Part shown: one piece after another, positions 1 through 5,829 of the stretch
How positions within the stretch are numbered: position 1 is the stretch's first letter
Layout of the letters: each line of letters opens with the position of its first letter
From: Flavobacteriales bacterium UBA1694
Lineage (GTDB): Bacteria > Bacteroidota > Bacteroidia > Flavobacteriales > Weeksellaceae
Direction: 5' to 3'
DNA: 5,829 nt
Assembly: GCA_002319955.1 (NCBI GenBank)
Contig: DCJS01000047.1
Coordinates: 1-5,829, forward strand
The notes under the pieces: generated by a model
Told to the model about the DNA's origin: nothing
Databases searched by the model: none
What the model saw: the letters and a program-made list of their open reading frames with translations, nothing else
Position numbers and translations under genes: made by a program

Positions 1-1077
1 GGAATTACCCTAGGGGATTTGGTTGGAGACGATTTAACGCTTCACCAACCCTATATTGAGACCGTAAAAGCCTTAGGCCTTCCTTGGTATAACGTCATGG
101 GGAACCACGATATGAACTACGAAGCGACCGAGGACCATCTTTCTGATGAAACCTTTGAGCGTAATTTTGGTCCAGCCAATTATTCGTTCAACCACGGCGG
201 GGTGCATTTTATTATCCTTGATAATATTCTTTATCCGGATCCACGCGATGGGAAAAGCTACTGGGGCGGCCTAAGACCCGAGCAGTTAGAGTTCGTAGAA
301 AACGACCTAAAACTTCTTGATTCAAATAGCCTAGTGGTCCTTTCGTTCCATATTCAATTGAATGCAGAGCGAGTGGGCGATGAGCATTTTAGAATCTCAG
401 ACCGCGATCGGTTATTTGCAGCGCTTAAGCCATTCAAAAATGTGCTCATGATGTCTGCCCATACCCACAAGCAAACACAGCTTTTTTATGGAAAATCTGA
501 AGGCTGGAATGGCGAGGGAGAACTTCATGAGCTCAACATGGGAACCACCTCAGGCGACTGGTATTCAGGCGAAGTTGACTCGCAAGGGGTGCCTTTATCT
601 GTGATGCGCGATGGAACCTACCGCGGCTATTCTTACGTCAATTTTAAGGACAATAAATACCAAGTTCAATACAAAGTAGCTGGGTACCCGGAAGAATTCC
701 AAATCAAGCTTCACGTCCCCAAAGTGGTGACAAGTAATAGAAGTTCGGCCCGTTTTTATGCGAATTTTTTCACAGGAAGCCAGAAAGACCTAGTGGAATA
801 CCGCATCGATGGGGGTGAGTGGAAGCCGATGAGCTTTACCAACACTTTAGACCCTTCCTTTATGCTTTCGACTTTTGCATGGGATCAAAAACAGGAGTTT
901 GGAGAGGGTAGACGTCCATCCAACCCTGAGCCATCGAACCACTTGTGGAGCGCTGGTGTCCCAAGAGGACTTGCCGTGGGAACGCATAAGTTTGAAGTGC
1001 GCGCCACAGACCGCTATGGAAAAACATTCCACAACCAAGAAGAATTTAAGGTTGAAGAAATGAAACTCGTTCCTTAA
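1..1077 (+). CDS. Calcineurin-like metallophosphoesterase, C-terminal part (5' end outside the window)
   Basis: The reading frame is open from base 1, so the N-terminus lies outside the window; the TTG at 19 is internal and not the start. The visible part keeps the dinuclear-metal motifs of calcineurin-like phosphoesterases in order: GDLVGD at 13-30, GNHD at 100-111, a histidine in SFH at 349-351, and the closing H-x-H in SAHTHK at 460-468. After these comes the stretch with GDWYSGEVDSQGVPLSVMRDG and GYSYVNF, which resembles the C-terminal domain of the MetallophosC type found in many Bacteroidota proteins. About 360 residues are visible; relatives are usually longer and often carry a signal peptide and a beta-sandwich N-terminal domain, which cannot be checked here. 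The expected activity is metal-dependent phosphoester hydrolysis, probably outside the cytoplasm. The substrate is unknown. A hairpin terminator follows the stop by 23 bases, so this gene ends its transcript. Confidence 0.88.
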   Translation, partial: GITLGDLVGDDLTLHQPYIETVKALGLPWYNVMGNHDMNYEATEDHLSDETFERNFGPANYSFNHGGVHFIILDNILYPDPRDGKSYWGGLRPEQLEFVENDLKLLDSNSLVVLSFHIQLNAERVGDEHFRISDRDRLFAALKPFKNVLMMSAHTHKQTQLFYGKSEGWNGEGELHELNMGTTSGDWYSGEVDSQGVPLSVMRDGTYRGYSYVNFKDNKYQVQYKVAGYPEEFQIKLHVPKVVTSNRSSARFYANFFTGSQKDLVEYRIDGGEWKPMSFTNTLDPSFMLSTFAWDQKQEFGEGRRPSNPEPSNHLWSAGVPRGLAVGTHKFEVRATDRYGKTFHNQEEFKVEEMKLVP

Positions 1078-1100
1078 GCTTTTAGAATAGTCACATAAGT

Positions 1101-1141
1101 ACAAAGCCGTCTCAATATCTATTGAGATGGCTTTGTCTTTT
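1101..1141 (+). terminator. Rho-independent terminator of the phosphoesterase gene
   Basis: The arms 1101-1116 and 1121-1136 form a 16-bp stem (ACAAAGCCGTCTCAAT against ATTGAGATGGCTTTGT) with a four-base loop, followed by CTTTT. The only imperfection is G1109 against T1128, which is a G-U wobble in plus-strand RNA but an A-C mismatch in minus-strand RNA. Together with the downstream T tract this indicates termination of rightward transcription. Confidence 0.85.
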
Positions 1142-1424
1142 ACCAACTGCAGTTCATTTAGGAAGACAGCTGAGTTTAAGAGTCATTTTTCTTGAAAGTA
1201 ATTCTTGATTTCTCAGTTCGAATTCGCCCTGAAAGCTTAGTTCAAAAGGCATACGCAGCTTTCGAAGCGATAAAGAAATTAAAAACTAAGGTCCAGCTCG
1301 AAGTGCGCACTAAAGCATGATAAATATTATGTTTAGCATACAACTACATTGAGTGTAATAAACTATCTTTATGCGTTAAAATTTAAGTGACTAAACGACT
1401 ATTAATATTACTATAGATTATTTT
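1142..1424. other. Intergenic region before the 605-residue gene
   Basis: The stretch lies between the first terminator and the next gene. Its first half (to about 1320) contains a coding-like 42-codon frame, listed separately. Its second half (1321-1424) is markedly AT-rich and presumably carries the promoter of the downstream gene. Two imperfect matches to the Bacteroidota -7 element TAnnTTTG are present, TATGTTTA at 1328-1335 and TATCTTTA at 1364-1371, each one base off and neither with a TTG at the usual distance. No tRNA, repeat or riboswitch was recognised. Confidence 0.5.
1192..1320 (+). CDS. Possible 42-residue small protein or gene remnant (TTG start)
   Basis: A frame open from 1180 (after a TAA at 1177-1179) to the TGA at 1318-1320 has coding-like character. 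It has no ATG; the only plausible start is TTG at 1192, giving MKVILDFSVRIRPESLV and then a lysine- and alanine-rich tail that could form an amphipathic helix (AYAAFEAIKKLKTKVQLEV). The gap after its stop turns sharply AT-rich, so this block stands out from the flanking non-coding DNA. No ribosome-binding site or promoter is evident, and no family is recognised. It may be a real small protein, the 3' end of a decayed gene, or chance. Confidence 0.27.
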   Translation: MKVILDFSVRIRPESLVQKAYAAFEAIKKLKTKVQLEVRTKA

Positions 1425-3242
1425 ATGACAAGTACCCCAAAAGTTCATCATTTTCATATTCCGGTTATGGGTCTGGCATTCACCATCGATAGTCCTTTGC
1501 GTGTTGCGCAGTACGGGATTGATTCGGTGATTTCAATAATGGACGACGATCTGATCGAGAAAGTCCGTGGCTTTTACTGCGAGAAATTTCAACAGCCTTA
1601 CGAGGCTATTAGCACAAAAATGGAGGACTATCGCGCCAAACGAATTACTTCGTATCTGAATTTGCTAGACAAACTCATTACAAAGAAGTTTGAAAGTTTG
1701 AAAGAGGATTTAGCCTCCAACCAGAAAAATCTAGAGGCATTTTTACAAACCCTTCCTTCGAGCTCAAGCCTAAGAGAGAAACTTGAGACGTTTGTGGCTG
1801 AGAAGAAGCAGGATTTTCAAGCCCTGAAAGAGATTTTAAATCAGGGCATGAGTCCAGGATCAATCGATGTGAACATTATGACCAAAGTTGACAAAGATAA
1901 TTTTAAGGATTCGGAAGCTTTACCTGGTGAGTATAACGACGCCCATGCGGCGCTAAGAGGCTTTGCCTTAAGCACAACAAGCAGTTCAGTAGTATTCTCC
2001 GCAGGGATGAATCCACGCCTTTACAGCTATATGGAAACTTTTGAGGCGTTTTACCCGCGCCAGGACGGCTCCTTTCAAAAGAAGATTGTGCTTAAAGTGA
2101 GTGATTACCGCTCAGCGATGGTTCAAGGGCAGTTTCTAGCGAAAAAAGGGCTCTGGGTTTCCGAGTACCGAATTGAATCTGGACTTAATTGTGGCGGACA
2201 TGCGTTTGCGACCAACGGTCTATTGATGGGTCCCATTCTGGCGGAATTCCATGAAAAGAAACATGAACTTGAAACCTCCGCCTTTGCGCTTTTTTCTAAA
2301 GCCCTTGAGCAGAAAGAAAAACAAGTTCCTAGTGCTATTCCGCCCATTTCTATCACCGTCCAAGGGGGCGTAGGAACCGCTGCGGAGCACGCTTTTTTAA
2401 TTGACCACTATAAAGTGGATAGCGTGGGATGGGGATCCCCATTTTTACTAGTTCCAGAGGCCACATCCGTAGATAAAGAAACCCGCGATCTACTTTGTGC
2501 CGCAAAGGAAAAGGACCTTTATTTAAGTGATATTTCGCCACTAGGCGTTCCGTTTAACACGATTCGAGGAACGAGCAATGACTACTTTAAGAACAAGCGG
2601 ATTGAAGAAAATAAAGCTGGAAGCTCTTGCCCGAAAAAATACTTGGCCCTTAGTAAGGCCTACGGGCAGACAGAAGGCATCTGCACCGCCTCGAAAAAAT
2701 TCCAAGACCGCCGACTGGAGGAACTAAACGATAAGAAATCTGAAATTACGCTGGAGCATTACCAAAAGGAGTTTCAGACAATTACAGAGAAGGCCTGTCT
2801 TTGTGTGGGGCTTTCCAGTTCAGCTCAGCTTGAGCTGGGAATTCCTGTGAAGGGTCAAAAACAAGGGGTGGTGGTTTGTCCAGGTCCAAACATTGCTTAC
2901 TTTTCAAAAGAAGTAAGTCTACGCGACATGATGCGCCATATCTACGGAGGGCCATCCGTTGAGAATCATGAAAACCGCCCGCATCTTTTCGTGAAAGAAC
3001 TTCAAGAGTACTTAAAGTATTTCAAAAATGAAATTAGACTAGCCGCCGAGGTTACGCCACAACTAGAGAAGAAGTGGAATACGTTCCGTGGAAATCTGCA
3101 TTCCGGAATCTCGTATTATAAGAACTTATTTAGCGAGACGCATTACTTTAGTTCCCTGAGTGACTCCTTAAATGGGCAGTTAGAAGACTTAGCGCAGCAG
3201 CTTGAATCGATTGAATTTCGCGTGAAGATGGCTCTTTCTTAG
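1425..3242 (+). CDS. Conserved protein of unknown function, possible FMN-binding TIM-barrel with cysteine clusters
   Basis: This is a complete 605-residue protein with no signal peptide or membrane segment, so probably cytoplasmic. I recall close relatives in Bacteroidota annotated only as hypothetical. Residues 9-37 (HFHIPVMGLAFTIDSPL onward, then YGIDSVIS) resemble the first strand and helix of nitronate-monooxygenase-like barrels. Residues 312-346 (VQGGVGTAAEH, then VDSVGWGSPFLLVPEA) resemble the GG...G.A phosphate-binding strands that hold FMN in such barrels. Residues 60-140 are a charged, mostly helical stretch. A conserved-looking centre reads GLNCGGHAFAT (253-263). Cysteines lie at 52, 256, 358, 402, 420, 458, 460 and 485, several in motif-like settings (SSCPKK, GICTAS, CLCVGL, VCPGPN), which could suit an Fe-S cluster or redox chemistry. 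Residues 515-605 are helical. The ATG at 1425 follows an AT-rich leader without Shine-Dalgarno sequence; a hairpin terminator follows. Flavin or Fe-S binding is inference; the substrate is unknown. Confidence 0.85.
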   Translation: MTSTPKVHHFHIPVMGLAFTIDSPLRVAQYGIDSVISIMDDDLIEKVRGFYCEKFQQPYEAISTKMEDYRAKRITSYLNLLDKLITKKFESLKEDLASNQKNLEAFLQTLPSSSSLREKLETFVAEKKQDFQALKEILNQGMSPGSIDVNIMTKVDKDNFKDSEALPGEYNDAHAALRGFALSTTSSSVVFSAGMNPRLYSYMETFEAFYPRQDGSFQKKIVLKVSDYRSAMVQGQFLAKKGLWVSEYRIESGLNCGGHAFATNGLLMGPILAEFHEKKHELETSAFALFSKALEQKEKQVPSAIPPISITVQGGVGTAAEHAFLIDHYKVDSVGWGSPFLLVPEATSVDKETRDLLCAAKEKDLYLSDISPLGVPFNTIRGTSNDYFKNKRIEENKAGSSCPKKYLALSKAYGQTEGICTASKKFQDRRLEELNDKKSEITLEHYQKEFQTITEKACLCVGLSSSAQLELGIPVKGQKQGVVVCPGPNIAYFSKEVSLRDMMRHIYGGPSVENHENRPHLFVKELQEYLKYFKNEIRLAAEVTPQLEKKWNTFRGNLHSGISYYKNLFSETHYFSSLSDSLNGQLEDLAQQLESIEFRVKMALS

Positions 3243-3266
3243 AACGCGTCTTTTTTTGAAATGGTT

Positions 3267-3322
3267 AAACTCTTACTAGTTAACGTTTGAATTCTCAAAC
3301 GTTAACTGGTAAGAGTTTTTTT
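3267..3322 (+). terminator. Long hairpin terminator between convergent genes
   Basis: The arms 3267-3290 and 3295-3318 form a 24-bp stem with a four-base loop (ATTC), and a run of seven T follows at 3316-3322. The single imperfection, T3277 against G3308, is a U-G wobble in plus-strand RNA and an A-C mismatch in minus-strand RNA. On the minus side the stem is followed only by TTT. The element is therefore best suited to ending the 605-residue gene 25 bases upstream, and may act more weakly on the E1 gene, whose stop codon lies at 3349-3351. Confidence 0.88.
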
Positions 3323-3348
3323 GTTGACTTTGGGTTAAGTACGAGATT

Positions 3349-5424
3349 TTATCGTGCAAGGAGTTCTCGAATTTTTGCTTCTACCTTTTCTGCTGTAGGA
3401 AGCATTTCTTTTTCTAAGACTAAGTTTATGGGCACTGCCGGAGTGTCCTTGGCGCCCATGGTCTCAATTGGAAGGTCGAGATCGAAGAAGCAGTGGTGCG
3501 AAATACGACTGCTAAGTGCCTGAGCAAAAGAATTCGTAAGCGACTCTTCGCTTAACACAAGGCATTTTCCGTGCTTAGAGACCCGCTCGAAAACGAGTTC
3601 CTCATCAAGGGGAATGAGCGTTCGTAAATCGATGATTTCAATGCGGCCTTCAAACGCCTTTGCCGCTTTTTTAGCCCAGTAAACGCCCATTCCGTAGGTC
3701 ACAACCACCAGGGTTCGGCCTTTTTCAATCTGATCGGTATCGGCTAAAAGAATTTGGTTTGCTTTTCCAAAAGGTAAAACATAGTTCGCATCGGGTTCAA
3801 TCGTTTTCGCTTCTTCAGTTCCCGGAACTTTAGACCAGTAAAGGCCTTTGTGTTCAAGCATTAATACCGGATTTGGGTCGTAAAACGCCGCTTTCAAAAG
3901 GCCTTTGAAATCGGCCGCATTACTAGGGTAGGCGATTTTTATTCCTTTAATGGTGGCAAGAATACTCTCAATACTCCCGCTGTGGTACGGTCCCCCGCCA
4001 CCGTACGCGCCAATGGGCACTCGAATGAGGGTGCTGATTGGAAACTTGCCCATCGAGAGATACGAGGATTTTGAGATTTCAGTGATGAGCTGATTTAATC
4101 CTGGATAAAGGTAGTCGGCAAATTGAACTTCCACAATGGGTTTTAATCCAACGGCGCTCATTCCCACCGTGGAGCCAATAATATAGGCTTCTTGGATGGC
4201 CGTGTTGAAAACACGCGAATCGCCAAATTTATCGCCCAGTGTCACGGCCTCGCGAAACACCCCGCCGATGCGTTTTCCAACGTCCTGACCGTAGAGTAAA
4301 GCCTCGGGGTGGGCGTACATAAGTTCTTGAATTGCATGAATCGCGGCATCCACCATCACGATTTTTTCCTTTGATGAGGCGGGGCTACGCTCTCCCTTTT
4401 CTTCCAAAATGGGGGTAGGCGCAAAAACATGATCCATAACGCTCTGGGGGCTTGGATCAGGCGCGGCTAAGGCTCTTTCGAAACTTTCTTTGGTGTGGGT
4501 AATCGCCTCCTTCTCTAGATTCGCAAGTTGGTGTGATTCAATTCCAAATTCTAAAAGTTTCGCTTTTAATAAAAGGCCTGGATCTTTTGCGCGGTGAATT
4601 TCAAGGTCCTGTTCATCGCGGTAGAACTCGCGCCTTACGCCTGAGGTGTGGTGGCCAATAAGCACGGTCTTAGCACAGACGACCACGGGCTTTTGCTGCT
4701 CACGCACAATAGAGAAGGCCTTTTCCATGCCTTCGTAAGCCTCTAGAAAACTTGTTCCATCAATGCGCAGACGCTCCAGACCAGTGAATCCACTAGTGAA
4801 CTCATAGGCGTCTGAGGTGCGCGCTTCTTTACCGGTGACCGAAATTCCCCAGTCGTTATCTTGAACTAAGAAGAGAATGGGAAGTTGGTGAAGCGCTGCA
4901 AATTGAAATGCCTCAGAGACTTCGCCCTCCGTTACAGAATTGTCTCCTAGAGAACACACGACGACCGGATTTGTTTCAAATGTTCTAAGCTTTTGTGTTT
5001 TTAAGTATTTGAGTCCTTGTGCGACGCCGGTGGTGGGAATAGCCTGCATGCCGGTGGCAGAACTTTGGTGAATGATCTTGGGAAGATCCTCTCTTTGGCT
5101 TGAAGGGTGCGAATAGTAGGAGCGCCCACCTGAAAAGGGGTCGTCCTTTTTTGCCAGAAGCTGAAGCATAAGTTCGTAGGGAGTGAATCCGATTCCAAGC
5201 AAAAGACTTTCATCCCGGTAGTAAGGTGAAACCCAATCGTCTTTTTTAAGAAGGTAGGCTGTGGCAAGTTGGACGGCCTCGTGTCCACGTGAGGTGGAAT
5301 GCACGTAGGGACAAAGCGCGCGGTTGTCCTCATAAAGGTCAGCCATGGCTTTTGCGAGCATCATGTGCCCGTAGGCCTTTAAAAGTAATTTTTCTCTGCT
5401 AGGGGTTGAGGTCCTTGTTTTCAT
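3349..5424 (-). CDS. Single-chain 2-oxoacid dehydrogenase E1 (alpha/beta fusion, thiamine-diphosphate dependent)
   Basis: The 691-residue protein joins E1 alpha (about 1-335) to E1 beta (about 353-691) through a short linker with GERSPAS. In alpha, the thiamine-diphosphate/Mg motif is SLGDNSVTEGE (158-168) with QDNDWGIS (188-195): the usual GDG is GDN, and the NN pair is DN with the metal-binding Asn190 kept. The phosphorylation-loop-like IGHHTSGVR (256-264) keeps both histidines. In beta, FNTAIQEAY holds the cofactor-activating glutamate (E412), QFADY follows, and GGGGPYHSGS carries the active-site histidine (H481); a transketolase C-terminal domain starts near 570. Such fusions are typical of Bacteroidota and are usually called branched-chain 2-oxoacid dehydrogenase E1. 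The reaction is oxidative decarboxylation and transfer of the acyl group to E2 lipoyl, feeding branched-chain amino-acid breakdown and branched fatty-acid precursors; pyruvate as substrate is not excluded. E2 and E3 are not nearby. The start is an ATG with an AT-rich leader and no Shine-Dalgarno sequence. Confidence 0.93.
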   Translation of the reverse strand: MKTRTSTPSREKLLLKAYGHMMLAKAMADLYEDNRALCPYVHSTSRGHEAVQLATAYLLKKDDWVSPYYRDESLLLGIGFTPYELMLQLLAKKDDPFSGGRSYYSHPSSQREDLPKIIHQSSATGMQAIPTTGVAQGLKYLKTQKLRTFETNPVVVCSLGDNSVTEGEVSEAFQFAALHQLPILFLVQDNDWGISVTGKEARTSDAYEFTSGFTGLERLRIDGTSFLEAYEGMEKAFSIVREQQKPVVVCAKTVLIGHHTSGVRREFYRDEQDLEIHRAKDPGLLLKAKLLEFGIESHQLANLEKEAITHTKESFERALAAPDPSPQSVMDHVFAPTPILEEKGERSPASSKEKIVMVDAAIHAIQELMYAHPEALLYGQDVGKRIGGVFREAVTLGDKFGDSRVFNTAIQEAYIIGSTVGMSAVGLKPIVEVQFADYLYPGLNQLITEISKSSYLSMGKFPISTLIRVPIGAYGGGGPYHSGSIESILATIKGIKIAYPSNAADFKGLLKAAFYDPNPVLMLEHKGLYWSKVPGTEEAKTIEPDANYVLPFGKANQILLADTDQIEKGRTLVVVTYGMGVYWAKKAAKAFEGRIEIIDLRTLIPLDEELVFERVSKHGKCLVLSEESLTNSFAQALSSRISHHCFFDLDLPIETMGAKDTPAVPINLVLEKEMLPTAEKVEAKIRELLAR

Positions 5425-5447
5425 AGGTTATAAATATAATACTTTTG
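5415..5447 (+). promoter_or_regulatory. Candidate Bacteroidota-type promoter (TTG-N22-TAnnTTTG) facing right
   Basis: TACTTTTG at 5440-5447 matches the Bacteroidota -7 element TAnnTTTG exactly, and TTG at 5415-5417 lies 22 bases upstream, within the range described for the -33 element. Transcription would begin near 5453-5455 and run toward the polymerase gene, giving a leader of about 205 bases. The -33 part lies inside the first codons of the divergent E1 gene. The motif is short, so a chance match is possible. Confidence 0.45.
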
Positions 5448-5458
5448 TTGTATATTGA

Positions 5459-5580
5459 ACTCCTCGTTCTACAGGGCTAGCGATGGCGCAAACACTCTAC
5501 GGTCTAAAGCCCTGTAAAAAGCGCCTTTAATGCTCTGTACAGCCTGTTTTACCGCTTATCACCGCGTCAATAGAAGGGGT
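5459..5580 (+). ncRNA. Possible structured RNA or 5' leader element with an H-type pseudoknot
   Basis: Bases 5470-5478 (TACAGGGCT) pair perfectly with 5508-5516 (AGCCCTGTA), a 9-bp stem around a 29-base loop. GGCGC at 5485-5489 inside the loop is complementary to GCGCC at 5521-5525 just past the stem, which would make an H-type pseudoknot with an A-rich connector (AAAA). A further six pairs, 5459-5464 with 5575-5580 (one G-U), could close the whole element. It lies just downstream of the promoter candidate and upstream of the polymerase gene, so it could be a leader element or a separate small RNA; no terminator follows it. The stems are mostly Watson-Crick and would also form on the minus strand, as part of the E1 leader. 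It matches no riboswitch or ncRNA family I can name. Confidence 0.33.
5483..5530 (+). CDS. Tiny 15-codon ORF within the possible RNA element
   Basis: An ATG at 5483 opens a frame reading MAQTLYGLKPCKKRL up to the TAA at 5528-5530. It runs through the loop and the second strand of the 9-bp stem, so its translation would unfold the proposed pseudoknot. It could be a leader peptide of the downstream gene, but short frames are frequent by chance and no ribosome-binding site supports it. Confidence 0.12.
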   Translation: MAQTLYGLKPCKKRL

Positions 5581-5659
5581 AGGAATCTAAAAAAAAGAAG
5601 TTTATATACAATTTTTATCTAAGCAAAAAAGGCTCTAATTTTACCAAAAATAGTTTGTA

Positions 5660-5829
5660 ATGTATTTAGTATTTGATACGGAAACCACGGGACTCGCAAA
5701 AAACATGCAGGCGCCCCATAGCGATACCCAGAATTGGCCTCGGATGGTGCAAATCAGCTGGCAGTTGCATGACGACCTTGGAAGACTCGTAGAAAATAAA
5801 GACTATATAATTCGTCCTGAAGGCTTTGA
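5660..5829 (+). CDS. dnaE: N-terminus of DnaQ-type 3'-5' exonuclease domain, probably DNA polymerase III alpha subunit (3' end outside the window)
   Basis: An ATG at 5660 opens a frame that is still open at the window edge: 56 complete codons, then GA; the apparent TGA at 5827-5829 is out of frame. The protein starts MYLVFDTETTGL, the Exo I motif of DEDD-family exonucleases with the metal-binding Asp6 and Glu8. It continues with APHSDTQNWPRMVQISWQLHD and YIIRPEGF. This form (long insert after Exo I, NWPR-VQI-WQLHD, KPEGF-like end) matches, as I remember it, the start of Bacteroidota DNA polymerase III alpha subunits, where a proofreading domain is fused ahead of the PHP and polymerase domains in a protein of roughly 1,500 residues. 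A free-standing exonuclease of the same family is the alternative, since only the first 56 residues can be seen. No Shine-Dalgarno sequence precedes the start; a promoter candidate lies about 210 bases upstream. Confidence 0.75.
   Translation, partial: MYLVFDTETTGLAKNMQAPHSDTQNWPRMVQISWQLHDDLGRLVENKDYIIRPEGF

Noticed and set aside
847..1146. 99-codon minus-strand frame over the end of the phosphoesterase gene
   Set aside because: It runs antisense through conserved phosphoesterase codons and the terminator hairpin, and its translation has no recognisable features.
3287..3523. 78-codon plus-strand frame starting in the terminator hairpin
   Set aside because: It starts within the hairpin stem and is antisense to the C-terminal domain of E1.
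5001..5333. 110-codon minus-strand frame inside E1
   Set aside because: It is the same strand as E1 in another register; the E1 frame there carries clear family motifs.
5479..5516. Fluoride (crcB) riboswitch, suggested by GCGATGG followed by AAAC
   Set aside because: The downstream UGAUG and CUCC-type elements and the expected helix 1 are missing; the resemblance is limited to a few bases.
5425..5600. A thiamine-diphosphate riboswitch in the E1 leader (minus strand)
   Set aside because: E1 uses this cofactor, but uses of it are not usual targets of the switch, and the conserved CUGAGA and ACCUGA-type blocks are absent.
5645..5652. CAAAAATA, an exact TAnnTTTG on the minus strand, as the E1 promoter
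   Set aside because: No TTG (CAA on the plus strand) lies 17-23 bases further upstream, so only half of the promoter is present.
5651..5657. TAGTTTG as a promoter -7 element for the polymerase gene
   Set aside because: It lacks one base of TAnnTTTG, lies two bases before the start codon and has no TTG at the right distance.
5827..5829. TGA at the right end as a stop of the exonuclease gene
   Set aside because: The TGA is out of frame: the last complete codon is TTT at 5825-5827 and GA begins the next one.

Overview
This window looks like chromosomal DNA of a member of the Bacteroidota, probably an environmental Flavobacteriales- or Cytophagales-like lineage. Four observations point that way. 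One gene encodes a single-chain E1 alpha/beta 2-oxoacid dehydrogenase of the type common in that phylum. The gene cut by the right edge starts like the Bacteroidota DNA polymerase III alpha subunit, which carries its own N-terminal exonuclease domain. The intact genes have AT-rich leaders without a Shine-Dalgarno sequence. The divergent gap contains an exact copy of the Bacteroidota promoter -7 element TAnnTTTG. The phylum is inferred from remembered family features, not from a database search.

Layout, left to right: (1) the 3' two-thirds of a calcineurin-like phosphoesterase gene (+), closed by a hairpin terminator; (2) a gap of about 350 bases that holds this terminator, a possible 42-codon ORF with a TTG start, and an AT-rich leader; (3) a complete 605-residue gene (+) for a conserved but unnamed protein with an FMN-barrel-like signature and eight cysteines, followed by a 24-bp hairpin terminator; (4) the convergent E1 alpha/beta fusion gene (-); (5) a 235-base divergent gap with a promoter candidate and a possible pseudoknotted RNA element; (6) the first 56 codons of a DnaQ-type exonuclease/DNA polymerase III alpha gene (+).

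Each gene seems to be its own transcription unit: the two left genes each end in a strong hairpin, E1 converges on the second hairpin, and E1 and the polymerase gene diverge. No shared pathway links them. The E1 enzyme would decarboxylate branched-chain 2-oxoacids (or pyruvate) with an E2 and E3 encoded elsewhere; the polymerase is replicative; the phosphoesterase hydrolyses an unknown phosphoester. There is no sign of mobile elements, CRISPR, tRNA or rRNA. The parts most worth a second look are the 605-residue orphan family and the possible structured RNA between E1 and the polymerase gene.
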